Program-made: the position numbers and the translations under genes
The notes under the pieces: model-generated
What the model was told of the DNA's origin: nothing
What the model saw: only the letters and a program-made list of their open reading frames with translations
The model's database searches: none
Part shown: positions 8,975-17,095 of the stretch, in pieces
How the letters are laid out: each line of letters begins with the position of its first letter
Numbering within the stretch: the stretch's first letter is position 1
Source: PUMD01 sp964599275
Lineage (GTDB): Bacteria > Bacillota > Sulfobacillia > SLMV01
Length of the DNA stretch: 64,000 nucleotides
Direction of reading: 5' to 3'
Assembly (NCBI GenBank): GCA_964599275.1
Contig: CAZRFK010000002.1
Location: 1 to 64,000 of the forward strand

Positions 8975-9802
8975 ATGTGGACCTTGATTGGAAGACGTGT
9001 AGGAATTATCTTTGTGATAATCATAGCCTGGATATTTATTTGGGGTCACCAGGGCTGTCTTTTACCTTCTGCCACCTACCATCTGCGCGGATTATGGTTT
9101 AATGAGAGGTCTATTGAGGATGGTTGGGGATACATTCCTGTGGATGACTCTTATTTACAGAAAAGGGTGGATGGATTGCGTTGGTCCGGTGATGGTCCCA
9201 GCGGGATATCTGTAACTATCAATGCGGCATCGCGTCGACTACGCCTGTGGTGGGGCAGCAGTGTTGTATTCAACAAGCCGATTGCAGTGGGTAAGCCCAG
9301 CACTCCCACTCCGCTGGGAGTTTGGATGATCACCGGTAAAGGTGCCTGGGGCGGTGCTTTTGGTGCCAGATGGAATCATCTGAGCATTCCCTGGGGGGTG
9401 TATGGCATTCACGGCACCAATCGGCCTGGTTCAGTAGGCCGGAGGGCATCTGCCGGCTGTGTTCGCATGTTTAACCGCGATGTAATTGAATTGTATCGAA
9501 GGGTTCCGGTGGGGACTGAGGTGGTGATCACAGGTTCTCCCGGTGTCAAGTTTGGAGAAACAGAACGTGAGTTAAACTATTCTGACCGCGGTGGTGATAT
9601 TATGCAGCTGCAGAGAGTTCTGGCTTCCCAGAATCTTTACCACAAAAATATTGATGGAGTATATGGAGCAGGTACCAAAGAAGCGGTTCAGAGATACCAG
9701 GAGAAGAAATCCCTGGAATCTTCCGGAATTGTACATCAAGATTTGTGGAGGGAACTTGGACTGGATGAGTTTGGAAGTGACATTTCTGATCTTCCGCGGT
9801 GA
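8975..9802 (+). CDS. L,D-transpeptidase (YkuD) with peptidoglycan-binding domain
   Basis: 275 residues. The start at ATG 8975 has AAGGAAGGA upstream; an upstream in-frame TTG lacks an SD. An N-terminal signal/anchor occupies residues 7-25. A YkuD catalytic domain (about 65-190) shows 'GKPSTPTPLGVW', 'GIHGT' and 'SAGCVRM', giving the HGT plus S-x-GC-R catalytic signature with the nucleophile Cys. A PG_binding_1 domain (about 205-270) follows. The enzyme should act outside the membrane to form 3-3 crosslinks or exchange D-amino acids in peptidoglycan. The domain order is the reverse of SleB. Confidence 0.9.
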   Translation: MWTLIGRRVGIIFVIIIAWIFIWGHQGCLLPSATYHLRGLWFNERSIEDGWGYIPVDDSYLQKRVDGLRWSGDGPSGISVTINAASRRLRLWWGSSVVFNKPIAVGKPSTPTPLGVWMITGKGAWGGAFGARWNHLSIPWGVYGIHGTNRPGSVGRRASAGCVRMFNRDVIELYRRVPVGTEVVITGSPGVKFGETERELNYSDRGGDIMQLQRVLASQNLYHKNIDGVYGAGTKEAVQRYQEKKSLESSGIVHQDLWRELGLDEFGSDISDLPR

Positions 9803-9903
9803 ACTGGGGAGGATATTGATGACTTGAGGCGAAAATGACAGTAAGTAGCTTTATGTTTTGTGTTCTGCATTTTTGCATTTTGTCAAAAAAGGGAGGCTGT
9901 TGT

Positions 9904-10230
9904 ATGAATTACAAGGAGAGCTGTGAGGGACGAAGTTCAGCAAAAGGCGACACTCGAATAATAGAGAGTGACACGGTAGGTGAAACCAGCCGGGAAGAAT
10001 TCCTTTCTAAACTTCAGACCATTTATAAAGCTTTACAGGAAAAGGGCTATGACCCGGTTCAACAGATCTCTTATTTTCTTCTTACGGGTGAACCAGCTTA
10101 TATAACAGCCCATCGTGATGCACGGGCTCTGACGAGCAGTCTGGAGCGTGACGAAGTGGTCGAAGAGTTAGTGCGTTTTTATGTTCAGCAGCACCCTGAA
10201 ATAAGCAGCCAGGACGGAATGCACGGCTAA
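9904..10230 (+). CDS. IreB-family (UPF0297) protein, N-terminally extended paralogue
   Basis: 108 residues; ATG 9904 has GGGAGG upstream. Residues about 35-95 match the IreB fold: 'ALQEKGYDPVQQISYFLLTGEPAYITAHRDAR', split as helix, turn and 'PAYIT' signature, then 'ELVRFYV'. The first ~30 residues are a Ser/Glu-rich extension absent from ordinary IreB. In Enterococcus, IreB is a substrate of the PASTA kinase IreK and influences cephalosporin tolerance. A second, canonical copy sits after alaS at 59772-60059. This copy stands between the L,D-transpeptidase gene and spoVT. Its target is unknown. Confidence 0.8.
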   Translation: MNYKESCEGRSSAKGDTRIIESDTVGETSREEFLSKLQTIYKALQEKGYDPVQQISYFLLTGEPAYITAHRDARALTSSLERDEVVEELVRFYVQQHPEISSQDGMHG

Positions 10231-10266
10231 TCTGAGTGGGGCTTTGGCCACAGCACCCCAGAATCT

Positions 10267-10292
10267 TGTGAATTTTGTGACAAAGTTTCACA
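10267..10292. promoter_or_regulatory. Imperfect palindrome upstream of spoVT
   Basis: TGTGAA and TTCACA arms flank an inner TTTGTGACAAA palindrome. It lies about 130 bp before the spoVT start. It could be an operator; no regulator can be assigned. Confidence 0.25.
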
Positions 10293-10418
10293 TTCACAGG
10301 AGAGCTTCCAATTATCTTTATCTTACCATGATCCAAATCTCCCTTAATGCAGAATAAACTTCTTGCACTGCGGGATAATAACTTGCGAGGCAAGAACCCG
10401 GCGCAAGAGGTGAAATAA

Positions 10419-10970
10419 GTGAAAGCAACTGGAGTTGTAAGAAGAATAGATGACCTTGGACGCATTGTCATACCCATTGAAATCCGCAGAACCATGCGAA
10501 TTCGAGATGGTGATCCCTTGGAGATTTTCGTTGACAAGGACGGGGAGGTCATTCTCAAAAAGTACTCTGCCATAGTCGATCTCGGCTCTTTTGCGGAAGA
10601 GATGGCTGAATCCCTTTACGAAGCCTGTGAAAAGGTAACTATGATTACCGATAGAGACAGTGTGGCTGCTGTAACAGGTGCCCGCAAGAAAGCCTATTCA
10701 GACAAACGTGTCAGTGATATGATCATGAAAGCTATGGAAGACAGGATGACCATAATCCACGACGATCCATCACAACCGCCCAAGCCAATTCTTGATGATG
10801 AAGAAGAGGGACGATTCAGTACCTTGGTCATTGAGCCCATAGTGGTCCATGGTGACCCATACGGAACGGTCATCATTGCCGGTACCACTGCTGATGATTC
10901 TATCAGCGAATCTGAAGTGAAATTGGCGCAATCTGCCGCAGGTTTTTTGTCCAGACATTTGGCTGAATAA
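10419..10970 (+). CDS. spoVT: Stage V sporulation protein T (SpoVT)
   Basis: 183 residues from GTG behind GAGGTG. Residues 1-50 are a swapped-hairpin AbrB DNA-binding domain ('RRIDDLGRIVIPIEIRR'). Residues 55-183 are a GAF-like sensor domain. Length and sequence match SpoVT, the forespore regulator made under sigma-G that adjusts other sigma-G genes and affects germination and coat assembly. It is flanked by an inverted repeat on the upstream side and a terminator-like hairpin at 11049-11086, suggesting a single-gene transcript. Confidence 0.93.
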   Translation: MKATGVVRRIDDLGRIVIPIEIRRTMRIRDGDPLEIFVDKDGEVILKKYSAIVDLGSFAEEMAESLYEACEKVTMITDRDSVAAVTGARKKAYSDKRVSDMIMKAMEDRMTIIHDDPSQPPKPILDDEEEGRFSTLVIEPIVVHGDPYGTVIIAGTTADDSISESEVKLAQSAAGFLSRHLAE

Positions 10971-11048
10971 AATGGCAAATGCTAACCAGATAAAGTGGTA
11001 GATTGTTATTGAGGAGATAGATAGGGCGGATTCATCTTGTGTGATGAT

Positions 11049-11086
11049 AAGACCGGGAATCATCTGTAGCATGGATTCCCGGTCTT
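11049..11086 (+). terminator. Hairpin after spoVT, probable terminator
   Basis: A perfect 12-bp stem (AAGACCGGGAAT with ATTCCCGGTCTT) and a 14-nt loop. The downstream T tract is weak, so the terminator call is less sure than the hairpin itself. Confidence 0.55.
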
Positions 11087-11225
11087 CATCTGTGTAGTTA
11101 CCATGATGGGGCAGTGATCATTGTATTGTATGGTCAGGAATGATCCTGGTGAAGTTCTCTTCTGTCAGTTTTTTGAATTATATTAAATGCTGTTGATTTT
11201 TACACAATACACCGAGATCAATCTC

Positions 11226-11936
11226 TTATTGCAAAAGCTCCCATATGTTTCTCTGGTGAGTTTGCTCCTGTATGAACAGCTTACCATTGCGATCTATTGA
11301 TGCCACCAGTAGGTTTTCAATGTCCGACACTCCATTTTTTTCTAATTCCTGATGTAGCCAGTCCTCATCATTTCCAAGAGCCTGGAGTCCCTGTTTGTTA
11401 ACTTTTCCATCCACTACTAACAAGGCGGGGAGATCTTCTTTTGGAAGGTTCATTCCCATATCAGATGGTTGGACGGCTCTTGAATTGGCTTTGGGCAGCA
11501 CGCTGAGTTTTCCCGACATTTCAAGGATTGCAAATTCAACATCGTTGAGGGCCGGGGTTTTTTGCAATCTCAACTGCTCGATTAACTCATAAATTGTATA
11601 CCTTGAACGACGCATGTTTTCTTCGTTTATTTTTCCATCTTCAATTAAGAGGGTAGGTCTTCCGTTTATCAGGCTTTGTAATTTCTTGGACTTCAAGCTG
11701 ATTATAGAAATTATTATTTGTAAACAGGTTAGAGTTACAATTGGAATTAACCCCACCAGCAGAGGGTCCTCCAAAGTTTCAATGGAGTTAGCGGCAGATT
11801 CTGCAATTAAGACAGAAACAACCAGATCAAATGGGGAAAGCTGCCCCACTTCTCTTTTACCCATTATTCTAAGCAGAATTAAAATTGCGAAGTAGAAAAA
11901 AACAGTTCTTAAAAAAACAAACCATAGATCTTGCAA
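11226..11936 (-). CDS. DUF421 membrane protein (YetF-like)
   Basis: 236 residues from TTG at 11936, chosen because AGGAGG lies nine bases upstream; in a longer frame that SD would itself be coding (Arg-Arg). Two to three N-terminal membrane helices carry the family signature 'RIMGKREVGQLSPFDLV'. The soluble C-terminal half contains 'GRPTLLIEDGKI' and a 'LPALLVVDGKV' repeat. DUF421 proteins are widespread in spore formers; some, such as the 2Duf family, influence spore resistance and germination in the spore membrane. The gene faces spoVT convergently and lies divergent from the SASP gene. Confidence 0.85.
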   Translation of the reverse strand: MQDLWFVFLRTVFFYFAILILLRIMGKREVGQLSPFDLVVSVLIAESAANSIETLEDPLLVGLIPIVTLTCLQIIISIISLKSKKLQSLINGRPTLLIEDGKINEENMRRSRYTIYELIEQLRLQKTPALNDVEFAILEMSGKLSVLPKANSRAVQPSDMGMNLPKEDLPALLVVDGKVNKQGLQALGNDEDWLHQELEKNGVSDIENLLVASIDRNGKLFIQEQTHQRNIWELLQ

Positions 11937-12102
11937 TACAGTTTTCCTCCTCATCATATGTGTTAATATTTGTTGGGATATGTGCCCTGTACTGGATGTC
12001 AGGACTGATGCAAGTTTCAATTGGTATTATGACCATGCCGATTGCTTGCAATACTATAGGTGCTGCCCAAAACAGAATCCCAACACCTAGGGAGGGTTAA
12101 AG

Positions 12103-12297
12103 ATGGCCAAACTGATGAGTGAGCGACTTAAATATGAACTGGCCAAGGAACTCGGTGTGGATCACCTTCTCAGAAAAAACGGTGGCGATTGGGGTGAAAT
12201 GCCATCCAGAGCCTGTGGTTCACTGGTGCGGGCTGCAATAGACCGCGCTGAGCGCGCTTTGGTTCAGCAACAGGAGGGCAGCGGCAGGGGACAATAA
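12103..12297 (+). CDS. Small acid-soluble spore protein, alpha/beta type
   Basis: 64 residues from ATG behind GGGAGGG. The 'LKYELAKELGV' segment matches the germination-protease recognition region of alpha/beta SASPs, and the second half has the expected 'GSLVRAAIDRAE' helix. These proteins coat and protect spore DNA in the forespore and are degraded at germination. The middle segment is diverged from major SASPs, so this may be a minor form. The stop codon lies inside the loop of the terminator hairpin. Confidence 0.85.
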   Translation: MAKLMSERLKYELAKELGVDHLLRKNGGDWGEMPSRACGSLVRAAIDRAERALVQQQEGSGRGQ

Positions 12298-12323
12298 AAT
12301 CCCCTGCCTACATAATTTATTTT
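12283..12323 (+). terminator. Terminator overlapping the SASP stop codon
   Basis: GGCAGGGGA (12283-12291) pairs with TCCCCTGCC (12300-12308) around an 8-nt loop and is followed by an AT-rich tract ending TTATTTTT. The SASP TAA is in the loop. Confidence 0.75.
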
Positions 12324-12388
12324 TGAACTTGCAATGAAAAAACCCTGCATGTATAATTTTGGAAACGGCCCAGAGTAAAGTGATTTTT

Positions 12389-13015
12389 ATGTTATCTGCA
12401 AGACGAATATTTACTGCAGCTGCAGTGGTTATTTGTTTTCTCCTTGTTTCTGCCGTCGCCTCCAATATGAATATACCTACCAGGAAATTAGGCAACCCCC
12501 TTATATGGCTCGATCTGATTACGGGGAGAAGGTCTCCAGTATCCCAGGTTGATGGCAAGAATCTATCATTATCAGTAGATGTCAGCACAGTATTTGATAC
12601 AATTCAGCCTGGGGTTTATATTGAGCCGACCTCAACTCAAAAAGACAGCGGTAGAGATTCTGGCGTGGACTTAATTTCCCAGATTACTGCAGCCGAACAT
12701 CCTCTATATGTAAGCAATGAACGAATTCATCTCTTACCTGCCAAGTTTTCTTTTCCGATAAATGAATCTTTCTTTTCGGAAGTCACCCTTGTTGTTGAGT
12801 CTATCACCACGAATGGAACTGTTGTTTTACATTTGAATCAATTGAAGATAAAACTGAATCCCGGTGAATCGACCACGGTTGGAGTGACCAAAGGGAAAGA
12901 AGGAGCACTGCTGTATTTTGAATCTCAAACTATTTGGGAGAAACGTTTAAACAAATCTCTTACAGCTCAGAGACCGGTGGGAGTCTGGCAAATAACCAAC
13001 ACTGGATGGAAATAA
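12389..13015 (+). CDS. Secreted or membrane-anchored protein, unknown
   Basis: I do not recognise this 208-residue protein. The start at ATG 12389 is the best choice, but its SD (AAAGTG) is weak; an upstream in-frame TTG at 12359 is possible. A Lys/Arg-containing N-terminus and a hydrophobic stretch (about residues 7-25) form a signal peptide or anchor. The remainder alternates short polar and hydrophobic segments, as in beta-rich extracellular domains. It has no cysteines after the leader and no catalytic motif I can name. The next gene starts 28 bp later behind a strong SD, so the two secreted proteins probably form one operon and may act together on the cell or spore surface. Confidence 0.65.
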   Translation: MLSARRIFTAAAVVICFLLVSAVASNMNIPTRKLGNPLIWLDLITGRRSPVSQVDGKNLSLSVDVSTVFDTIQPGVYIEPTSTQKDSGRDSGVDLISQITAAEHPLYVSNERIHLLPAKFSFPINESFFSEVTLVVESITTNGTVVLHLNQLKIKLNPGESTTVGVTKGKEGALLYFESQTIWEKRLNKSLTAQRPVGVWQITNTGWK

Positions 13016-13043
13016 AAACCCGCATACGGGGGAGGAGCCGAAT

Positions 13044-15227
13044 TTGTCGTTAAAAAGAAGGTTTTTCAAGGTAATAAGTGCTGGAATAATAATTTTACTT
13101 TTGAGTAACTTCGTAGGCGGCGGCCGTGTTTCTGCATATAATCCCTCAGCAGAAGGAGTATTTGTGGTTGCGTCATCACCCTACAATGATGTCTCGGAAC
13201 TAACCAAGGCCCTGGAAGAACTGGGATTTTGTTCGCACAAAGGGACGCTAAAATTGCTACCACTCAGTGGTTCTTTCGCTGATAAGGTGGCCCAATTGAA
13301 AGATTATGAACGAACAGAACTGCCAGATGGTTTGCAGTGGAGAATTGTGTCTGTTGGAGGCAGTTCACTGCCAGTGCGGTGGTGGCTGACGGAGGAAGGG
13401 ACAAGCAGCCGAGTTTCACAGGTTGTGTATGTGGCAGCACCGAATAAGGGTTCGGTTACCGCAGAGATGATATATGGTGAACTTCGTTCGCAGGGGGCAT
13501 TGCAGTATCGAAGTGCTACCGGGTTGCAGCGCCGAACACGCGATCCTCAGTGGTCACGCCCTGCCTTTACCACTATTGATGAATATTTGGCCCTCCGGGG
13601 CAGAAATCTTTTTGAACCGCTTTATTATCAGTTCTTGGTCAGAGAGAAGCTATCCCTGGAGTCAACTGGTCCCGAGAGTGCAAGAAGTTTCTTTGGATGG
13701 TTGGCAATGAATTATCCTGCGAGGTTGGCTAATTATCTATCAGATGCAGAGACTCCTTTACAATGGGACGGGAGAATCAAAGGACTTCATTCAGGGTCAC
13801 CCGGTAGAATGCTTACCTGGGGCTATCTGGATTTTCTATCCGCAGCGGCCGCCCGCTACTCATATACCACATCAATTGCTCCCCAGAAAGTTCTGACCGA
13901 GGATATCATCACTGATATCCCCGTGGTTGGCGACTGGCGGGCTGCTGTTTTGGAGTTTGTTCGGCGAAGGTTAACCAGATTTGCTCGCCAGTATGTTTTA
14001 CCCCGGTTGGGAATATGGAGTCGTCATCGAGCTTTGAACTGGCTGCAGGAACAGATGCACGTCAATGAGAATACACTGCTTTATCAGATTCCCGGGGAGA
14101 TTTCTATCCCCTGGAGCGGGGGAGAGCTAACTATACCTGCCAACCAATTATTGTCCGATCTCAGAAAGCGAGAAGAGAATTCCACAACGCCTACAATCCA
14201 GCAAAATGCGATAGCTTTACGGGCTCCTAATGTATTGAAGATTGCTAATGCTGATGTTGGCCCTAACGATTGGTGGACCGAGCTGCACTCGGCTTCAATG
14301 ACGCCAACAGGGACTGCTTCCGGGCGTGAGGTTTTTGTGCCTGTGGGGGGAGCTGCAGGCTCAGATGAACAGGTAGCGGCAGAAGTTACCCGTACTCTGG
14401 GCTTTCAATCTGCTTCGGCCGGTTCGATGAGGCTGTCCAGAAGGCTTCTTCAGGCAGTAGAGCATTTAATTCAGATGCTTTGGAACTCAGAGTCATCTGA
14501 GACCAATTATAATGAAGATTATGAAGCGTACTTTGAGGATTCTATGGAGAAAGGAAGAGCGCCTGTTAAGAAGGGTAAGGCAGCAACATCGTCTGAGATG
14601 GAAGAACCTGCTGAAAGCACTTCGACTGAGCAGATTCCTCAGATTACTGCAGTTTATCGCAATAAGAATACCACCCTCAAATCACAGTCCCGCTTATACC
14701 ATACCCACTGGGTCTGGGACTTTGGCAATGGAGAGAGATACGTATGTGACGACTCCAGCAATATCAGCGGTGAAAAGGTATATGAGTTTGAGGGAGCTGG
14801 ACAGTATCCAGTTTCTGCAACATCTTTTGCTTCTGATGGCAGGGAATTGCAAAATCACGAATGGTTGATCACCATACCTGAAGATGCTTCTACCTATGAA
14901 AAGCTATTCCAATACAATACCGTTGAAGAGATCGTGCCGGATATTCAACTCCTCGGACCAGCAGCATGGGTAACAGGCAAACCCGCTCACTATCAGCTGG
15001 ATGTTCAGGTTGATCCTCCCCAACAGGTGGAAAATCTACAGATTGTGTGTTATCCGGAATGCAGGTTTGAAGTGGTCTGGGAAAGACCTGGTGAATTTGA
15101 AGTCAAGGGAGCGGTGAACTTGAGATACAGCTGGCGTTTTCCCGATGGAACGTCCAAATATTTCTCTGTTATCTATGTGGAGAAATGTTCAGTGGAAGTC
15201 CTGGGTACAACCTTACTTAATAGGTAG
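13044..15227 (+). CDS. Large secreted protein with lipase-like N-terminus and PKD-like domain
   Basis: 727 residues from TTG behind GGGGGAGGAG. A signal peptide occupies residues 1-31. Residues 35-150 resemble the core of lipase/PGAP1-type alpha/beta hydrolases: a strand-rich start, then 'VSVGGSSLPVRWW' where the nucleophile elbow would be, then 'VVYVAAPNKGS', like the conserved 'tPnnGS' step. The elbow does not fit G-x-S-x-G, so activity is doubtful. The middle is unrecognised. Residues about 475-530 are charged and low complexity. Residues about 550-615 resemble a PKD fold ('VWDFGNGE', 'YEFEGAGQYPVSATS'). The C-terminus is beta-rich with several cysteines. The role is unknown. Confidence 0.65.
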   Translation: MSLKRRFFKVISAGIIILLLSNFVGGGRVSAYNPSAEGVFVVASSPYNDVSELTKALEELGFCSHKGTLKLLPLSGSFADKVAQLKDYERTELPDGLQWRIVSVGGSSLPVRWWLTEEGTSSRVSQVVYVAAPNKGSVTAEMIYGELRSQGALQYRSATGLQRRTRDPQWSRPAFTTIDEYLALRGRNLFEPLYYQFLVREKLSLESTGPESARSFFGWLAMNYPARLANYLSDAETPLQWDGRIKGLHSGSPGRMLTWGYLDFLSAAAARYSYTTSIAPQKVLTEDIITDIPVVGDWRAAVLEFVRRRLTRFARQYVLPRLGIWSRHRALNWLQEQMHVNENTLLYQIPGEISIPWSGGELTIPANQLLSDLRKREENSTTPTIQQNAIALRAPNVLKIANADVGPNDWWTELHSASMTPTGTASGREVFVPVGGAAGSDEQVAAEVTRTLGFQSASAGSMRLSRRLLQAVEHLIQMLWNSESSETNYNEDYEAYFEDSMEKGRAPVKKGKAATSSEMEEPAESTSTEQIPQITAVYRNKNTTLKSQSRLYHTHWVWDFGNGERYVCDDSSNISGEKVYEFEGAGQYPVSATSFASDGRELQNHEWLITIPEDASTYEKLFQYNTVEEIVPDIQLLGPAAWVTGKPAHYQLDVQVDPPQQVENLQIVCYPECRFEVVWERPGEFEVKGAVNLRYSWRFPDGTSKYFSVIYVEKCSVEVLGTTLLNR

Positions 15228-15241
15228 ACATTTTGGAGTGA

Positions 15242-15271
15242 GGGGCAGGGGTTTGTTCCACCACCTGCCCC
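15242..15271. terminator. Inverted repeat between convergent genes
   Basis: GGGGCAGG (15242-15249) pairs with CCTGCCCC (15264-15271). It sits between the convergent secreted-protein and oadA genes and could stop transcription both ways, although neither side has a clear T run. Confidence 0.45.
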
Positions 15272-15286
15272 AAAACTGTCAGTATA

Positions 15287-16633
15287 CTATTCGCCGTGTG
15301 CTTCCCGATGCTTGAAGTATTCAAGAGCCGGTTCAGGAAACAATATGTAAGAGAGAACATCTTCAGGTCTGCGGTAATACTCATCAATTTCCTCACGTGC
15401 CGACTCAAGTATCGGATCGAGTAGATCAGCGGGTCGACAGGTTATAGGTTCTTCGTCACCTATGACTTTCTTGCGAACATCTTCGGAAATTTCTCCAGGA
15501 GGTCTTCCGTACATTCCACGAACGTAGTCTCTGACTTCCTTGGAGACCACGCTGTACCGTTTGCCAGTGGCGACATTCATCACTGCCTGTGTTCCGGTGA
15601 TCTGGCTCATGGGAGTAACGAGAGGGGGATAACCCAGTTCTTCTCGGACTCTCGGCACCTCTTCGAGTACTTCATCCCACTTGTCCATCATGCCCTGCTG
15701 TTTAAGCTGTGCCCGGAGGTTTGAGAGCATTCCACCAGGAATCTGATAGATCAGTACCTGAGCATCGATATCAGCAGGTGTGAAGAATTCTCCGTATTCT
15801 TGTCGCACACTTTTGAAGTGTTTATTGATCTGAGCAAGATGATCGAGATCCAGGCCGGTATCATGTTCGGTCTCCTGCAAGGCAGCGACCATGCTTTCGG
15901 TTGCTGGCTGGGCGGTACCTCCAGCAAACGCACTGAGACAGGTATCAATTATATCTGCACCAGCTTCAATGCACTTCAAATAAGTCATGGCACCCATGCC
16001 TGCCGTCATGTGACAGTGTATGTGGATAGGAATGCTGAGTTCGCTCTTCATTTCTTTGACCAGACGGCGCCCCATTGTTGGGGTAAGAATTCCGGCCATA
16101 TCTTTGATGCAGAGACTGTCGGCTCCCATTTCCTCAAGTTCAACAGCTGTGTCGACATAATGCTCAACGTCGTGAACTGGACTGGTGGTATAAACCACAG
16201 ATGCCTGTGCGTGTGCTCCTTCTTCCTTAGTTTTTCTGATGGCCAGTTCCATGTTTCTTGTATCGTTGAGCGCATCGAATATTCGCAGAACGCTGATACC
16301 GTTTTTAACAGCCAGTCGTATGAATTCTGCTACCGCATCATCGGGATAATGACGATAGCCGAGCACGTTCTGGGCACGAAGCAGCATCATAAAGTGTGGA
16401 TCAGGCAGATGTTCTCGCAGTTTACGTACCCGGAGCCACGGATCCTCTTTCAGATAGCGGAGACAGCTGTCGAAGGTAGCCCCCCCCCACATCTCAAGCG
16501 CCCAAAATCCAACTTCATTGATGTCAGAGGCCACGGGAAGCATGTCTTCTGTCTTCATCCTGGTAGCCATTCGGGATTGATGAGCATCACGGTATATCGT
16601 ATCGGTTATCTTGACAGGGCGAGATTCAGTCAT
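15287..16633 (-). CDS. oadA: Oxaloacetate decarboxylase alpha subunit / carboxyltransferase
   Basis: 448 residues from ATG with AGGAGGTTTCG upstream. The carboxyltransferase TIM barrel shows 'DAHQSRMATRMKTEDM', 'ALEMWGGATFDSC', 'RIFDALND', 'LCIKDMAG' with the catalytic Lys, and 'HIHCHMTAGMG' metal-binding histidines. The conserved C-terminal PYC_OADA region follows. There is no biotin domain; that function is carried by the separate gene immediately upstream in the operon. The subunit transfers carboxyl groups between oxaloacetate (or a related acid) and biotin. It could equally be subunit B of a two-part pyruvate carboxylase. The presence of an OadG-type gene favours a membrane decarboxylase. 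Confidence 0.88.
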   Translation of the reverse strand: MTESRPVKITDTIYRDAHQSRMATRMKTEDMLPVASDINEVGFWALEMWGGATFDSCLRYLKEDPWLRVRKLREHLPDPHFMMLLRAQNVLGYRHYPDDAVAEFIRLAVKNGISVLRIFDALNDTRNMELAIRKTKEEGAHAQASVVYTTSPVHDVEHYVDTAVELEEMGADSLCIKDMAGILTPTMGRRLVKEMKSELSIPIHIHCHMTAGMGAMTYLKCIEAGADIIDTCLSAFAGGTAQPATESMVAALQETEHDTGLDLDHLAQINKHFKSVRQEYGEFFTPADIDAQVLIYQIPGGMLSNLRAQLKQQGMMDKWDEVLEEVPRVREELGYPPLVTPMSQITGTQAVMNVATGKRYSVVSKEVRDYVRGMYGRPPGEISEDVRKKVIGDEEPITCRPADLLDPILESAREEIDEYYRRPEDVLSYILFPEPALEYFKHREAHGE

Positions 16634-16661
16634 CGAAACCTCCTAACGAAGTTCGGTTCAA

Positions 16662-17093
16662 TCAGGCTGACTCTAGGGTCAGCAAAGTGTCGCCATTTTC
16701 AACATTTGCTCCTTTTGACACTTCGATCGATGCCACTGTGCCGCCTACAGGTGCAGTGATTTCATTCTCGAGCTTCAGCGCCTCTAAAAGCAGTACTGTT
16801 TCACCAGCACTGACTTCATCGCCGGTGTTGACAAGGATGTCTTTCACACTTCCCGCCAGCGGAGCCTCCACTTCAGTGTCTCCTGCTGAACCTGCACTTG
16901 CTGGTTGAGTGTCTGTTTCAGCTTTCGCTTCCGGTTCTGGTTGAGGCTTTGGTTCGGTGCGCTGCTGTTGTTTTTGGGTAGTTGGACGGGGTTTAGCAGG
17001 TTGAATGTCCGGGGTATCAGACGCTTCATCTACCTCCTCAACTAATACTTCAAATTCTTCTCCATCGACAGTGATACGTAAACGCTTCTTCAT
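16662..17093 (-). CDS. Biotin carrier protein with EALKLEN site
   Basis: 143 residues from ATG behind GGAGAG. A short beta-rich N-terminus (1-25) and a Pro/Gln/Glu/Lys-rich flexible linker (about 30-70) lead to a biotinyl/lipoyl domain (about 73-143). The lysine expected to carry biotin is in 'LEALKLENEI', where nearly all biotin carriers have EAMKMEN; both methionines are Leu. The hinge 'APLAGSV' and 'APVGGTV' half-motifs are normal. It is the swinging arm between OadA and the membrane subunits. The gene lies between oadG (2-bp gap) and oadA (28-bp gap). Confidence 0.87.
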   Translation of the reverse strand: MKKRLRITVDGEEFEVLVEEVDEASDTPDIQPAKPRPTTQKQQQRTEPKPQPEPEAKAETDTQPASAGSAGDTEVEAPLAGSVKDILVNTGDEVSAGETVLLLEALKLENEITAPVGGTVASIEVSKGANVENGDTLLTLESA

Positions 17094-17095
17094 AG

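Noticed and set aside
15800..16759. 319-codon open frame on the plus strand opposite oadA
   Set aside because: It is the mirror of the well-conserved oadA coding strand, has no SD at its start and shows no domain.
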